This document shows positions 34,912 through 43,317 of a stretch of 64,000 nt of DNA, one piece after another. The DNA is taken from positions 1,488,001 to 1,552,000 of the forward strand of contig NC_006396.1 of NCBI RefSeq assembly GCF_000011085.1. The letters are read 5' to 3'. Source of the DNA: Haloarcula marismortui ATCC 43049. Its GTDB lineage: Archaea > Halobacteriota > Halobacteria > Halobacteriales > Haloarculaceae. Numbering within the stretch: the stretch's first letter is position 1; the number at the start of each line of letters is the position of its first letter. Made by a program: the position numbers and the translations under genes. Under the pieces are notes generated by a model. The model ran no database searches. It was not told the DNA's origin and worked only from the letters and a program-made list of their open reading frames with translations.

Positions 34912-35268
34912 TCAGTCCCCGTCGATCGGGATTGTGGTGCTCGGTGCGGCTGTCGCCTTCGGCAGTCGGAGTTCGAGGACGCCGTTTTCCACGGTCCCCT
35001 CCCCGCCCTGCCCGGTCGTGTCCGGCGGGAGCGGAAGCTCAGCGTCAAGGAACACGGAACGGTCCTCGCGGACGAACGTAAACTCCCCGGGCACGTCCTT
35101 GGTCCGTTGCCCGTCGATACGAAGGCGGCCCCCTTCAACGGTCACGTCGATTGTCTCCGCGGTCACGCCCGGCAGGTCGAGCACGAGCAGATATTCGTCC
35201 TCGGATTCGAGCACGTCCGCGAACACGGCGTCGGGAAGGTCCCGAAGCGCTTCACGCAGGGCAGACAT
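34912..35268 (-). CDS. Hsp20/alpha-crystallin small heat shock protein
   Basis: A 118-residue small heat shock protein with an alpha-crystallin domain: the strands YLLVLDLPGV, IDVTVEGGRLRIDGQR and ENGVLELRLPKA contain the conserved LPG and GVLxLxLPK-like motifs. It lacks the long N-terminal arm and the C-terminal IxI motif is only partly kept. It prevents aggregation of unfolded proteins. It sits between the GIDE and UbiB genes. Confidence 0.9.
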   Translation of the reverse strand: MSALREALRDLPDAVFADVLESEDEYLLVLDLPGVTAETIDVTVEGGRLRIDGQRTKDVPGEFTFVREDRSVFLDAELPLPPDTTGQGGEGTVENGVLELRLPKATAAPSTTIPIDGD

Positions 35269-35315
35269 ACGCCCGTCTAGGTGGTACGCTGTGGTAAACC
35301 CGACGGTCTCTGCTA

Positions 35316-36092
35316 CTACAGGAGTGTGGAGAAGAGGGCGACGCTGCCGACGATAACAGCGACGAGACCGAACACAGTTTCAGCGATAGCGCCCCGAACA
35401 ATCCGTCGGGCGGTGCCACGCTCGCTGGTGTCGGAAATGACGAACACCGGCGTCGCGTTGCCGTCCCCGACAATAGCATCGACCAGATTGCTGCCCCACG
35501 CTGTTGCGGGGCCGCGCATCGCCTGGCCGTAGACGTACACATCCTCGCCAACGTCCAGCCGACGCTCGGTAAAGCGCTGTTTGTTCCCCAGGCTGATTTC
35601 TGTCACGAGCAGGTTCACGGACCCATCCTGTGCCTCGACGCCCTCCGTTCGCTCGACGTACGCAGCCAAGCGCTCAGGGAGTTCAGTTCCGGGAGAGACT
35701 GTCACCGACTGGGATTCGAACCGTACGTCCGCTCCGTCTGGGTTTACGCGAACGCGCGCGTTGCCGTCGTCCACGATGAAGTCGACGCCGTCCTGCCCCT
35801 CGTCTAGCGTCTCCCAGTTTGAGTGTTTGCCTGACGAGCGGTACTCCTCGACTTCGTAGGTGTATGCCAGACACTCGCTACCGGTAAAGGGGGCCGTGAC
35901 GGTCCCGGCACCCTCGTTGGCGACAGCTGTGCCAGTGATTTCGACAGGACCAGTGTGCCCGTCGAGTGAGCGCACTGGAACCGGATCGTTCCGGAGGATG
36001 TGGAACACCGTTTTGAGTTCCCGGCCGCCGCGGAGGAGGACGAAACCGCCGATAGTCAGGAACACGATGCCAACCAGTTGCGGGAGGACCAT
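35316..36092 (-). CDS. GIDE-domain membrane protein
   Basis: A 258-residue protein with an N-terminal helix (about 4-23), a soluble domain and a C-terminal helix (about 237-257). The core fits the GIDE domain of the mitochondrial ligase MULAN: strands around GHTGPVEITGTAVANEG, CLAYTYEVEEY and a Pro/Gly segment ATAWG. There is no RING finger. It lies 47 bases before hsp20 on the same strand. Function in archaea unknown. Confidence 0.82.
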   Translation of the reverse strand: MVLPQLVGIVFLTIGGFVLLRGGRELKTVFHILRNDPVPVRSLDGHTGPVEITGTAVANEGAGTVTAPFTGSECLAYTYEVEEYRSSGKHSNWETLDEGQDGVDFIVDDGNARVRVNPDGADVRFESQSVTVSPGTELPERLAAYVERTEGVEAQDGSVNLLVTEISLGNKQRFTERRLDVGEDVYVYGQAMRGPATAWGSNLVDAIVGDGNATPVFVISDTSERGTARRIVRGAIAETVFGLVAVIVGSVALFSTLL

Positions 36093-36292
36093 ACGTCGAT
36101 GCCGGACCCGACCGAGAAAAAATATTCCCAGTTACGCCGTTCCACAGCCGGGACGCGGCGGGTGGATCAGATCAACGTCCCCGCACGCGGCAGATGGCTG
36201 AAAGCAACGTCACCGGATGGCTGAAGACAGCGATACGCGGAGACACTGCCGCCACGCAGGGTACTTTTGCTACAGCGGCCGCTAGTACGGGT

Positions 36293-37222
36293 ATGGCTGG
36301 CCCCTCGCCGTCGGACGCTGAGTCGCTCCCGCTGGAAACCGCACGCCGACGAATCGGCAGCGTCGCTGCGCCCATCGACCGAACAGACAGGATTCCGCTC
36401 TCCGTCGCCGTCGGACGTGTTCTGGCGACACCTGCGACGGCGAATGACCCTATCGAGGGAGCCGAAATCAGCGTCGGGGACGCCGTTTTCGAGCAAGGCC
36501 ATCAGATACGACCCGGCGACGTGGGACTGCTGAGAGCCGCTGGAGTTTCCGAACTCCTCGTCCGCCAGCGACCGCAGGTAGGTATTCTACCGACTGGCGA
36601 TGAACTGGCCCAGCGGGACGCGGGCGAGAGCCAGCAGGTCGAGACGGCGGGGTTCACGCTGGCACAGTACGTCGACCGCTGGGGCGGCAAGGTAACGTAC
36701 CGGGACCCAGTCGCCGACGACGCGCCGGCACTCCGGATGGCGGTCCAGCGTGACCTCACCCGGGAACTGATCGTCATTACCGGGACGGAACCGGGTGACG
36801 CGCTCCGAGAAATCGTCGCCGAACTTGGCGAGGTGCTCGCGGACCGTCTCGCGATCGACCCCGGCCATCGGACCGGGATAGCCGTCGTCGAGAACCGACC
36901 GGTAGTGCTCCTGCCGGAGTCGCCAGGCGCGGCCCGCGTCGGCGCTGTCCAGCTCGTTCGTCCACTCCTGAAGACGTTCGCCCACGCCCCACTGCCCGCC
37001 CATCCAGAGACACGAGCGACGCTGACAGCGCACGTCGACAGTCAAAACGGTGTCAGGACGTTTACTCCGGTCGCTGTGGGCGACGGCACAGCGACGCCGT
37101 TGCCCGGCGTTGACCTCGCGACGGCGACCCGGGCCGATGGCTGGGTGTCCGTGCCCGCCGCCGAGGCTGGTATCGATACCGGAACGACCGTCACTGTTGA
37201 AAACTGGGACTATCTCCCCTGA
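36293..37222 (+). CDS. Shortened MoeA-like molybdopterin-binding protein
   Basis: A 309-residue homologue of MoeA, which inserts molybdate or tungstate into molybdopterin. The helix LSVAVGRVLA and the QVGILPTGDEL motif are present, but about 100 residues containing the MDGYA and TGA motifs are missing, and the GGxSxG loop reads GTEPGD. The 'PVVLLPESPGAA' segment replaces the LPGNP loop. It is therefore unlikely to be a full MoeA. ATG 36293 is favoured by a TATA-like TACTTTTGC 28 bases upstream; ATG 36194 gives 33 more residues. Confidence 0.75.
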   Translation: MAGPSPSDAESLPLETARRRIGSVAAPIDRTDRIPLSVAVGRVLATPATANDPIEGAEISVGDAVFEQGHQIRPGDVGLLRAAGVSELLVRQRPQVGILPTGDELAQRDAGESQQVETAGFTLAQYVDRWGGKVTYRDPVADDAPALRMAVQRDLTRELIVITGTEPGDALREIVAELGEVLADRLAIDPGHRTGIAVVENRPVVLLPESPGAARVGAVQLVRPLLKTFAHAPLPAHPETRATLTAHVDSQNGVRTFTPVAVGDGTATPLPGVDLATATRADGWVSVPAAEAGIDTGTTVTVENWDYLP

Positions 37223-37857
37223 GACGACGACAGGTCCAGCAGCGAGGCGACCCGTCTATCGCCGCGCACGCACCGGCCCGTCTCCGTGGGGGACCGACGA
37301 CCAACGTGAACGCCGTCGAGGCCCGCGTTCCACGCCGCACCGATGTCTGACGGATTGTCTCCAGCCAGCACACCGTGGTGGCCGTTGTACCAGACATCCA
37401 TCTCCCGCATCGCCAGTTCCACCGGCTTCGGGTCGGGCTTCCAGCCGATGTCATCGTCACAGCAGACGACCGTTTCGAACCAGTCGGTGATATCCAGATG
37501 GTCAAGCACTGGTTCGGTGAGGTACTGCTGGCAGTGCGTGACCAGTCCGACCGGTGTATCGAGGGTCGCGAGGAACTGCTCGGCATCGTCGTAGAGATAC
37601 GTCGCCTCGGCCCGCGCAATAGGGTCTTCCTCCTCGTGGAACAGCCGCCAGAACTCCTGCTGGTCGACGTTGCGCTCCGCAAGCGTCCGTGACCGTGTCC
37701 CACCGAAGCCGTACCAGAGTGCATCCCGCTCCCGGTCCGTGAACTCGACGCCGAGGCGGTCGCCGACGGCACCCATCACTTTCCGGGGGTACGCTGGCTC
37801 GATATCGACGAGCGTCCCGTCGAGATCAAACAGCCAGAAGTCGTAGTCGGTGGTCAT
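37210..37857 (-). CDS. HAD-family phosphatase
   Basis: A 215-residue haloacid dehalogenase-like hydrolase of the phosphoglycolate-phosphatase type. Motif I is LFDLDGTLVD (Asp10 and Asp12), motif II is VTHCQ, the Lys of motif III is in GWKPDP and motif IV is AGDNPSDIGAA. The C1 cap contains GFGGTRSRTL. The stop overlaps the convergent MoeA-like gene by 13 bases. Substrate unknown. Confidence 0.9.
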   Translation of the reverse strand: MTTDYDFWLFDLDGTLVDIEPAYPRKVMGAVGDRLGVEFTDRERDALWYGFGGTRSRTLAERNVDQQEFWRLFHEEEDPIARAEATYLYDDAEQFLATLDTPVGLVTHCQQYLTEPVLDHLDITDWFETVVCCDDDIGWKPDPKPVELAMREMDVWYNGHHGVLAGDNPSDIGAAWNAGLDGVHVGRRSPTETGRCVRGDRRVASLLDLSSSQGR

Positions 37858-37964
37858 GAGGATAGATTATTTAGCGATTCTCTGATAAAGTCTTTCGGGC
37901 CCTACGACCGGTTTTGCTGTGTATAACCTCTCTGTAGCCACTGACTACACAGTCGCGTCTCGTT

Positions 37965-38390
37965 TCACCCCACCCGAATCGAGCTACCGAGGTACTTGGT
38001 GACGACTTCGCTGACCGACCCGGCATTGAACAGGGACAGGTCGTCCGCGATTTCGCTCTTCAGCGCGTCGAAATACGCCTCGTCGGTCCTGAGTTCACTG
38101 AACGACGCCGAAACAACTGGACAGCCGAGTTCGTCTTCGACGAGCCGACGGAAATGCGGTTCGTCAGCGAGTTTGCCCCGCCAGAGCGTGTCCCGGAAGA
38201 ACAGCCAACCGCGTTCCCCCGGGTCGTCAGCTGCCCGATACAGCGTCGTCTCGAACCGGTCGGGGTCGGTCCGTAGCCCATCAGCGGCCGGTTCCAGCCC
38301 GATTTCCACACGGAACACGTACCGGGCGGTCGCGCCGTCTGGATCAGTCGGCTGGAGCGACGTGAGTCCGCCTGTCGTATCCACTGTCAC
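37965..38390 (-). CDS. LWR-salt family protein
   Basis: A 141-residue soluble acidic protein that contains the family tag RDTLWRGK near residues 66-73. LWR-salt proteins are restricted to halophilic archaea and have no known function. It starts with GTG 38390, 4 bases after the pterin dehydratase gene ends, so the two are cotranscribed. Confidence 0.8.
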   Translation of the reverse strand: MTVDTTGGLTSLQPTDPDGATARYVFRVEIGLEPAADGLRTDPDRFETTLYRAADDPGERGWLFFRDTLWRGKLADEPHFRRLVEDELGCPVVSASFSELRTDEAYFDALKSEIADDLSLFNAGSVSEVVTKYLGSSIRVG

Positions 38391-38394
38391 ACCG

Positions 38395-38673
38395 TCAGTC
38401 GTGGATGCCGTTCAGCCGCTCGGCAAGGTCAATGTCGTTTTCCGTGATGCCGCCGGCGTCGTGGGTCGTGAGTCGGACTTCGACCTCACCCCAGCGGATG
38501 GTCATCTCCGGGTGATGCCACGCGTCCTCGGCGAGGCCGGCCGCGGCGCTCAGAAACCCCGACGCGTCCAGATAGCCGTCGAACTCGAAGACACGAACGA
38601 TTTCGTCGTCTTCGCGGGTCCATTCCTCGGGTAGCCGGTCGCTAATCTCTGCATCAGAGAGCAGGTCTGCCAT
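38395..38673 (-). CDS. Pterin-4a-carbinolamine dehydratase
   Basis: A 92-residue PCD/DCoH-fold enzyme. The active-site signature is AWHHPEMTIRWGEVEVRLTTHDAGG in the usual order, with the two catalytic His in HHPE and a third in THD. PCD dehydrates carbinolamine pterins in amino-acid hydroxylase or folate-type recycling. ATG 38673 is the likely start. Next gene in the operon is the LWR-salt protein. Confidence 0.92.
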   Translation of the reverse strand: MADLLSDAEISDRLPEEWTREDDEIVRVFEFDGYLDASGFLSAAAGLAEDAWHHPEMTIRWGEVEVRLTTHDAGGITENDIDLAERLNGIHD

Positions 38674-38714
38674 ATCGGATACGTCGGACGGCGTAGGCAA
38701 AAAGGTGGGCGTGG

Positions 38715-40061
38715 TCAGTCGTCGGAGAGTCGGTCAAGCATCGCGTTCGGGATCTCGTCGCGCATACCGTCAGGGATGTCCTCGACCGACATGCCCTTGG
38801 TGAACTCGGGCGGGGTAGCCTGGTCGGGGCCGCCGAAGTCCGGGTCGAACAGCTGGAGCGCCGTATGAATCGTCGACCAGTCATCCTCCTCTGCGGCGTC
38901 GCGCAGGCTCTTGGTCGGTGCGGCGAGGATCTGCGAGACGATAGCGTCGGCCATTGCTTCAACGACTTCGGCCTGTTCATCATCGAAGTCAGCCGCCGAA
39001 AGCGCACTGTTTATTTCTGCTGCCTTGACCTGTTCGGCGCTTTCGTACATCGTCGAGATGACCCTGTCGGCGCGTTTGCGCTTGTACTGCGTGAGCAGGC
39101 GGTCGAACTCCTCGTCGACGATACGCTCGACCGCTTCAGCGGCTCGCTGCCGCTTGTTCCGTGTTTCGGCAGTCACCGACTCCAGCGCGTCAAGATCATA
39201 CACTGTCACCGACGGGAGGCGGTCCGCACCCGCCGGGACATCACGCGGCTGGGCAATATCGACAATGGATACGTCGCCGGAATCGCTGAAGGTCCCGATA
39301 TCGAACACCTGATCGCCGCTTCCCGTTGCCGAAATGACGGCACTGGCCTCGGAGACGGCCGCTTCGATACCGTCGAGCGCGAGCGCGCTGGCGTCGATAT
39401 CGACCGATTCAGCGATGTGCTCCGCGTGTGGGACCGTCCGGTTAGCCACGAGCAGTCGGTCTACCTCCTCGCTAAGCGCCTCCGCAGCGAGTTGGCCCAT
39501 CTCGCCAGCCCCAACAACGAGCGCTGTCCCGTCAGTCAGCGAACTCTCCTGTTTGAGCAAGCGAACCGCGGCGGAGGCAATCGAGACGACTCCTTCGTTG
39601 ATTTTCGTCTCCGTGCGGGCGCGCTCGCCGACGTGGATCGCTTTCGTGACGCCGTCTTCAAGCATCGGCCCGATGCCGCCAACGCCGCGGGCGGTCTCGT
39701 AGGCGGTCCGAAGCTGGCCGAGGATCTGGTCTTCGCCCAGCACAATCGATTCGAGGCCGGCGGCCACCCGGAGCAAGTGACGGAGGCTCTCCTCGTGACC
39801 CATCTCGACGACGACATCGTCGGGCACGGCTCGGGTAAACAGTTCGAGGGCCTCGAGCCCGTCCTCGTGATCAGAGACGACAACGTACCCCTCGGTACGG
39901 TTACACGTCTGCAGTGCAATCGCTTCTTCGACCGCGGGGTTCGCGAGCAAGGATTCGACGGCGTGGCGCTCGCTGTCCGCCGCAGCGGTTTCTAATTGGT
40001 CGACGCTTGCGCGCTCATGGGAGATACAGACCCCAACAATTGCACCAGTGTCCCCTCTCAC
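38715..40061 (-). CDS. hemA: Glutamyl-tRNA reductase
   Basis: A 448-residue NADPH-dependent enzyme that makes glutamate-1-semialdehyde, the first committed step of tetrapyrroles in archaea. The catalytic Cys53 lies in LQTCNRTEGY; the NADPH domain has ALVVGAGEMGQLAAEAL (about 180-196) and a C-terminal dimerisation domain follows. GTG 40061 overlaps the stop of the siroheme synthase gene (GTGA), giving translational coupling. The gene continues a haem operon. Confidence 0.95.
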   Translation of the reverse strand: MRGDTGAIVGVCISHERASVDQLETAAADSERHAVESLLANPAVEEAIALQTCNRTEGYVVVSDHEDGLEALELFTRAVPDDVVVEMGHEESLRHLLRVAAGLESIVLGEDQILGQLRTAYETARGVGGIGPMLEDGVTKAIHVGERARTETKINEGVVSIASAAVRLLKQESSLTDGTALVVGAGEMGQLAAEALSEEVDRLLVANRTVPHAEHIAESVDIDASALALDGIEAAVSEASAVISATGSGDQVFDIGTFSDSGDVSIVDIAQPRDVPAGADRLPSVTVYDLDALESVTAETRNKRQRAAEAVERIVDEEFDRLLTQYKRKRADRVISTMYESAEQVKAAEINSALSAADFDDEQAEVVEAMADAIVSQILAAPTKSLRDAAEEDDWSTIHTALQLFDPDFGGPDQATPPEFTKGMSVEDIPDGMRDEIPNAMLDRLSDD

Positions 40062-40705
40062 GTTTGATCACCAGGTAACTCTCCGATCACGTCTCTAGCT
40101 ACTTGCTCTCCTTTGGACCTGCCACTATCTAAAGCCTTCCAAACTTCCCGTGACCTGACAACGAACCTAACGGCGTCACGCCGTTTGGCCGGCGGGACCC
40201 CCCGGTCGCGCAGGTCCTCACGGAGGTCGCCAACAAGGTCCGCCATCAGGCCAGCGTTTCCGAACTCGTCTTCGAACCGCTCGCGAAGGTGCTTCGACAG
40301 CGCTGGCGCGCGTCCGCCGGTCGCAATCGCCAGCGTCACGGGGTCGTCTCGTACCGTGGCAGGCACGACAATGTTGCCGAACGACTGGTCGCCATGGTCG
40401 TCGGTGCGGTTGACAAGCGCGCCGTGTTCCGCGGCAGCTGTGCTAAAAGCGCCGTTCAGGTCCGAGTCGTCTGTCGCGGCAACGACCAGCGCCGGGTCGG
40501 TCCGCTCGACCCAGTCTGTGGCGTCCTCTGGGGTCGGTGCGGCTCGGACTTTTTCGGCGTCAGCGAACGTCCGGTCGCCGAACTCAGGGCTGAGGACGAC
40601 GACGCTCGCCTCCGTAGCGAATGTGCGAGCCTTGCGCGCGCCGACTGAACCGCCGCCGACGACGAGCACCGTCTCGCCCTCGAAGTCGTGCATGAGTGGA
40701 ATCAT
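40058..40705 (-). CDS. Siroheme synthase (precorrin-2 dehydrogenase / ferrochelatase)
   Basis: A 215-residue enzyme of the Met8/CysG N-terminal type. It oxidises precorrin-2 to sirohydrochlorin with NAD and inserts iron. The Rossmann motif TVLVVGGGSVGARKA is at about 12-26, followed by the catalytic Asp region VAATDDSDLN near 80-90. ATG 40705 is preferred to GTG 40717. It sits between ahbAB and hemA, so siroheme feeds the haem branch. Confidence 0.9.
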   Translation of the reverse strand: MIPLMHDFEGETVLVVGGGSVGARKARTFATEASVVVLSPEFGDRTFADAEKVRAAPTPEDATDWVERTDPALVVAATDDSDLNGAFSTAAAEHGALVNRTDDHGDQSFGNIVVPATVRDDPVTLAIATGGRAPALSKHLRERFEDEFGNAGLMADLVGDLREDLRDRGVPPAKRRDAVRFVVRSREVWKALDSGRSKGEQVARDVIGELPGDQT

Positions 40706-40751
40706 CGGTTGGAACACCCTGATTCAGCACTACGGTCCTGCATACGCACGG

Positions 40752-41807
40752 TCACGCCGTTTCTGTGTTCTGTCGCGCTCGTTCGTCCAGCCTGATACCC
40801 GTCTTTTTCAGAATGCGCGTCGAGAACAGCGTGTCCCAGTCGTCCTCGGACACGTCCCAGTGTTCAGCCATCCGGTCGCGGACCTGCTGGATGCGCTCCT
40901 GACTCTCCGCCTCGCTTCGCCCGTGAGTCATCGCGAAGAAGTTGTACGGCCAGACGCCGTCGTGGCGAGGCCGCTCGTAGCAGTGTGTCACGAAGTCGAA
41001 CTCGGCGATAGCCGGGCCAACCTCGTCGATGACCTCGTCGGGCACGTCCCAGACAGTCATCCCGTTCTCGCTGTAGCCAAGCGCGTAGTGGTTCGGGATA
41101 ACGCCGACCCGGCGGACCTTTCCTTCCATGTTGAACCGCTGTATTGTCTCCAGTACCCAATCAACGTCGGCGTCAATTTCAGCAGCCACGTCAGCGTACG
41201 GCGTGGCAGTGACCGGGAGCCCGTCCTGAATTTCCAGCACGAGGTCCAGTTCGTCGGCGGTCAGAGACTGGCTGTCGGTCGGGGTCACGTCCGGCCCCAG
41301 AGCCGAACAGTCGATGTCCTGGGTCTGTGGCCCCTCGACGGGGAACTTCGCGCCGACGTGGAACTCCTGCTGTTTCGGGAGGTTGTACGTCTCCTCACCG
41401 GTTTCGGCCTCGATTTCGGCTAGTACCTCCTTGACTCGACTTTCCTCGGCCACCGAGACCACGAACCACATATTTAGATGGGGATGTTCGCGCTCGTAAT
41501 TGTGCGCGACCTCCGGGTACGCGTTTATTATCTCGGCGTGCTCGTCGTAGCTGTCCTCGGGGGCGTGAGTTGCGACAAGCGTGGCGGTGCCACCGATCGC
41601 TTCAGCATTGATGAGTGCCCCGAACCGCGTGAGCACGCCCGCGTCGTCGAGGTCCTGTACGCGCGCTAGCAGCTCGTCCGCGTCGATGTCGACGCCGTGG
41701 TCGGCGAGGGCCGCCGCGGCCGGTTCGAACGGCCGTTCGACGACCGGGAAGCCGCCCTGGAAGGCGTTCAACACCGCCCGGTCTACCGTCCCGAGGTCTT
41801 CGCTCAT
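40752..41807 (-). CDS. ahbAB: Fused siroheme decarboxylase AhbA-AhbB
   Basis: A 351-residue protein with two Lrp/AsnC-like halves (about 5-165 and 185-345), each with an N-terminal HTH-like part and a C-terminal ferredoxin-like fold. Each half resembles the siroheme decarboxylase subunits AhbA and AhbB, which convert siroheme to didecarboxysiroheme in the alternative haem pathway. Motifs include REHPHLNMWFVVS and HCYERPRHDGVWPYNFFAMTHG-like segments. It is the first gene of the haem operon. Confidence 0.9.
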   Translation of the reverse strand: MSEDLGTVDRAVLNAFQGGFPVVERPFEPAAAALADHGVDIDADELLARVQDLDDAGVLTRFGALINAEAIGGTATLVATHAPEDSYDEHAEIINAYPEVAHNYEREHPHLNMWFVVSVAEESRVKEVLAEIEAETGEETYNLPKQQEFHVGAKFPVEGPQTQDIDCSALGPDVTPTDSQSLTADELDLVLEIQDGLPVTATPYADVAAEIDADVDWVLETIQRFNMEGKVRRVGVIPNHYALGYSENGMTVWDVPDEVIDEVGPAIAEFDFVTHCYERPRHDGVWPYNFFAMTHGRSEAESQERIQQVRDRMAEHWDVSEDDWDTLFSTRILKKTGIRLDERARQNTETA

Positions 41808-41918
41808 ACCGAAAGCTGGGAGTTCTGCGAATAAAAATAGCCCGGGACAGGCGAGCGAACGCGGCCCGCATATCCGGGTTGCCGGAGCGTTTTACCCCTT
41901 TGCGCCCCTAGTTCACAT

Positions 41919-42209
41919 GTGGCAATCTCGACAGCCGAACTGACAGTCCGGCTGCTGGTCTACCTGTTCGTCCTGATAGGGGTGCCGCTGTGGTTTGTCC
42001 TCATGTTCCGGCTCATGGATTACGCCGCACATGATACGCTGGTCGAGCAGTTCAGCGGCCAACGCAACGGTCGCGACACCGGCCAGCTCAACGCCTACTT
42101 CGAACAGGCTGCAGTCGACGCAAGGAGCTGTCGTATCTGTGGCGCAGCGAACGGCCCCAACTACACGTACTGTCACAATTGCCAAGAGCGGCTGTCGACC
42201 GGCGATTGA
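41919..42209 (+). CDS. Small membrane zinc-ribbon protein
   Basis: A 96-residue protein with one strong transmembrane helix (about 10-31), an acidic linker and a C-terminal zinc ribbon (CRIC and CHNC, four cysteines). The start is GTG 41919. The ribbon faces the cytoplasm if the positive-inside rule holds. Function unknown; it converges with the DUF5778 gene. Confidence 0.65.
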   Translation: MAISTAELTVRLLVYLFVLIGVPLWFVLMFRLMDYAAHDTLVEQFSGQRNGRDTGQLNAYFEQAAVDARSCRICGAANGPNYTYCHNCQERLSTGD

Positions 42210-42214
42210 CGGGC

Positions 42215-42625
42215 TTACTCACCTTCGACGCCGGTGACTGCGTAGCCAGCGTTCTCGACCGCTTCGAGAATCCCGTCGTGGTCGGCGCTCGCCTCGTAGT
42301 AGAACACTAGATCGAAGGAACCGTTGCGAAGGAGCTGCTGACACTCCCAGACGAACTCCTCGTCGTCCAGCGTGAGGCCCTGATGCTGGTTCGACGCGAA
42401 CTCGGGGTCGTCGCTGCCGGAGTAGACGAACGTATCCGTCGGGTCCAGACCGGCGCCCTCGGCAATGAACTCACCGACCTCGATGGTGGCCTGCATCATC
42501 TCTATCTCGTCGCTACCGTCGTACTCCGTGTGGACGACAGCGCCGTTGAGCTGAATCTCGCCCGGCTCAAGTAGTTGTTTGGTCCGGCGGTAAAGGTCAT
42601 CGTCGAGTGCGTCGGCCTCGCTCAT
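42215..42625 (-). CDS. DUF5778 family protein
   Basis: A 136-residue acidic soluble protein of the haloarchaeal DUF5778 family. It has an amphipathic N-terminal helix (LYRRTKQLLEPGEIQL), several strands and a C-terminal helix with VENAGYAVTGVEG. No catalytic motif is clear and the function is unknown. Start ATG 42625. Confidence 0.78.
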   Translation of the reverse strand: MSEADALDDDLYRRTKQLLEPGEIQLNGAVVHTEYDGSDEIEMMQATIEVGEFIAEGAGLDPTDTFVYSGSDDPEFASNQHQGLTLDDEEFVWECQQLLRNGSFDLVFYYEASADHDGILEAVENAGYAVTGVEGE

Positions 42626-42798
42626 ACCATGCGGTCGGTGTTGCTGTCCCTAAGGCACTTCGGATTCAGAGTGCTGATAGGTCTACCCGAAGATATTCGG
42701 TTCGAGAGGCGGTGCAGCGACAGTGGTGGGAACCCACACGCTGTCGAGTCGCACCGCTCAGTCGGTCCCGAACCCGTTGAAAAGCGAGCCGCCCTCGC

Positions 42799-42993
42799 TT
42801 ACAGTCGCTCGAGGTTCTTCGCCCGCGGGCCTTTGTCTGCCTGTTCGATGTCGAATTCGACTTCTTGCCCTTCTTCTAAGTCCGGGCCGCCGACGTCTTC
42901 CATGTGGAAGAACACGTCTTCGTCGGCATCGTCGGTTTCGATGAAACCGTAGCCACCCGTATCGTTGAAGAAGTCTACAGTGCCTGTCGCCAT
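42799..42993 (-). CDS. cspA: Cold shock protein, copy 2
   Basis: A 64-residue single-domain OB-fold RNA chaperone. The RNP1-like TGGYGFIE and RNP2-like VFFHMED motifs are clear, though RNP1 has Gly-Tyr instead of Gly-Phe. Nearly identical to the copy at 42996-43190; they differ at about ten positions (for example EDVGG against EDIDG). It lies 2 bases after copy 1, so both are cotranscribed. Confidence 0.93.
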   Translation of the reverse strand: MATGTVDFFNDTGGYGFIETDDADEDVFFHMEDVGGPDLEEGQEVEFDIEQADKGPRAKNLERL

Positions 42994-42995
42994 GG

Positions 42996-43190
42996 TTACA
43001 GCCGCGTGAGGTTTTTCGCGCGCGGGCCTTTGTCGGCCTGCTCAATCTCGAATTCCACTTCTTGCCCCTCCTCGAGGTCAGGACCGTCGATGTCCTCCAT
43101 GTGGAAGAAGACGTCCTCGTCGGAGTCTTCGGTATCGATGAAACCGTAACCGCCTGTGTCGTTGAAGAAGTCTACCGTACCGGTCGCCAT
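42996..43190 (-). CDS. cspA: Cold shock protein, copy 1
   Basis: A 64-residue OB-fold cold shock protein, first of a tandem pair. RNP1-like TGGYGFID and RNP2-like VFFHMED are present, and the end is [12 protein letters not shown]. An AT-rich region upstream (43200-43260), with TATTAAAACTAT, probably carries the promoter for the pair. Such proteins melt RNA secondary structure, often after cold or growth shifts. Confidence 0.93.
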   Translation of the reverse strand: MATGTVDFFNDTGGYGFIDTEDSDEDVFFHMEDIDGPDLEEGQEVEFEIEQADKGPRAKNLTRL

Positions 43191-43317
43191 TGCAATTCGA
43201 ACGTGACGCCGTGGTATATTAAAACTATGCGCATATATTTCGACAGATTAGGCGGGAAATAACTGTACCCGGTCCCTTCCACAAAGCCCTTATTGAGTGG
43301 TTGAAATGTATACAACG

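Noticed and set aside
35700..35730. A tRNA-like T-loop sequence (GGGATTCGAACC)
   Set aside because: It lies inside the GIDE coding region and no acceptor or anticodon arms surround it.
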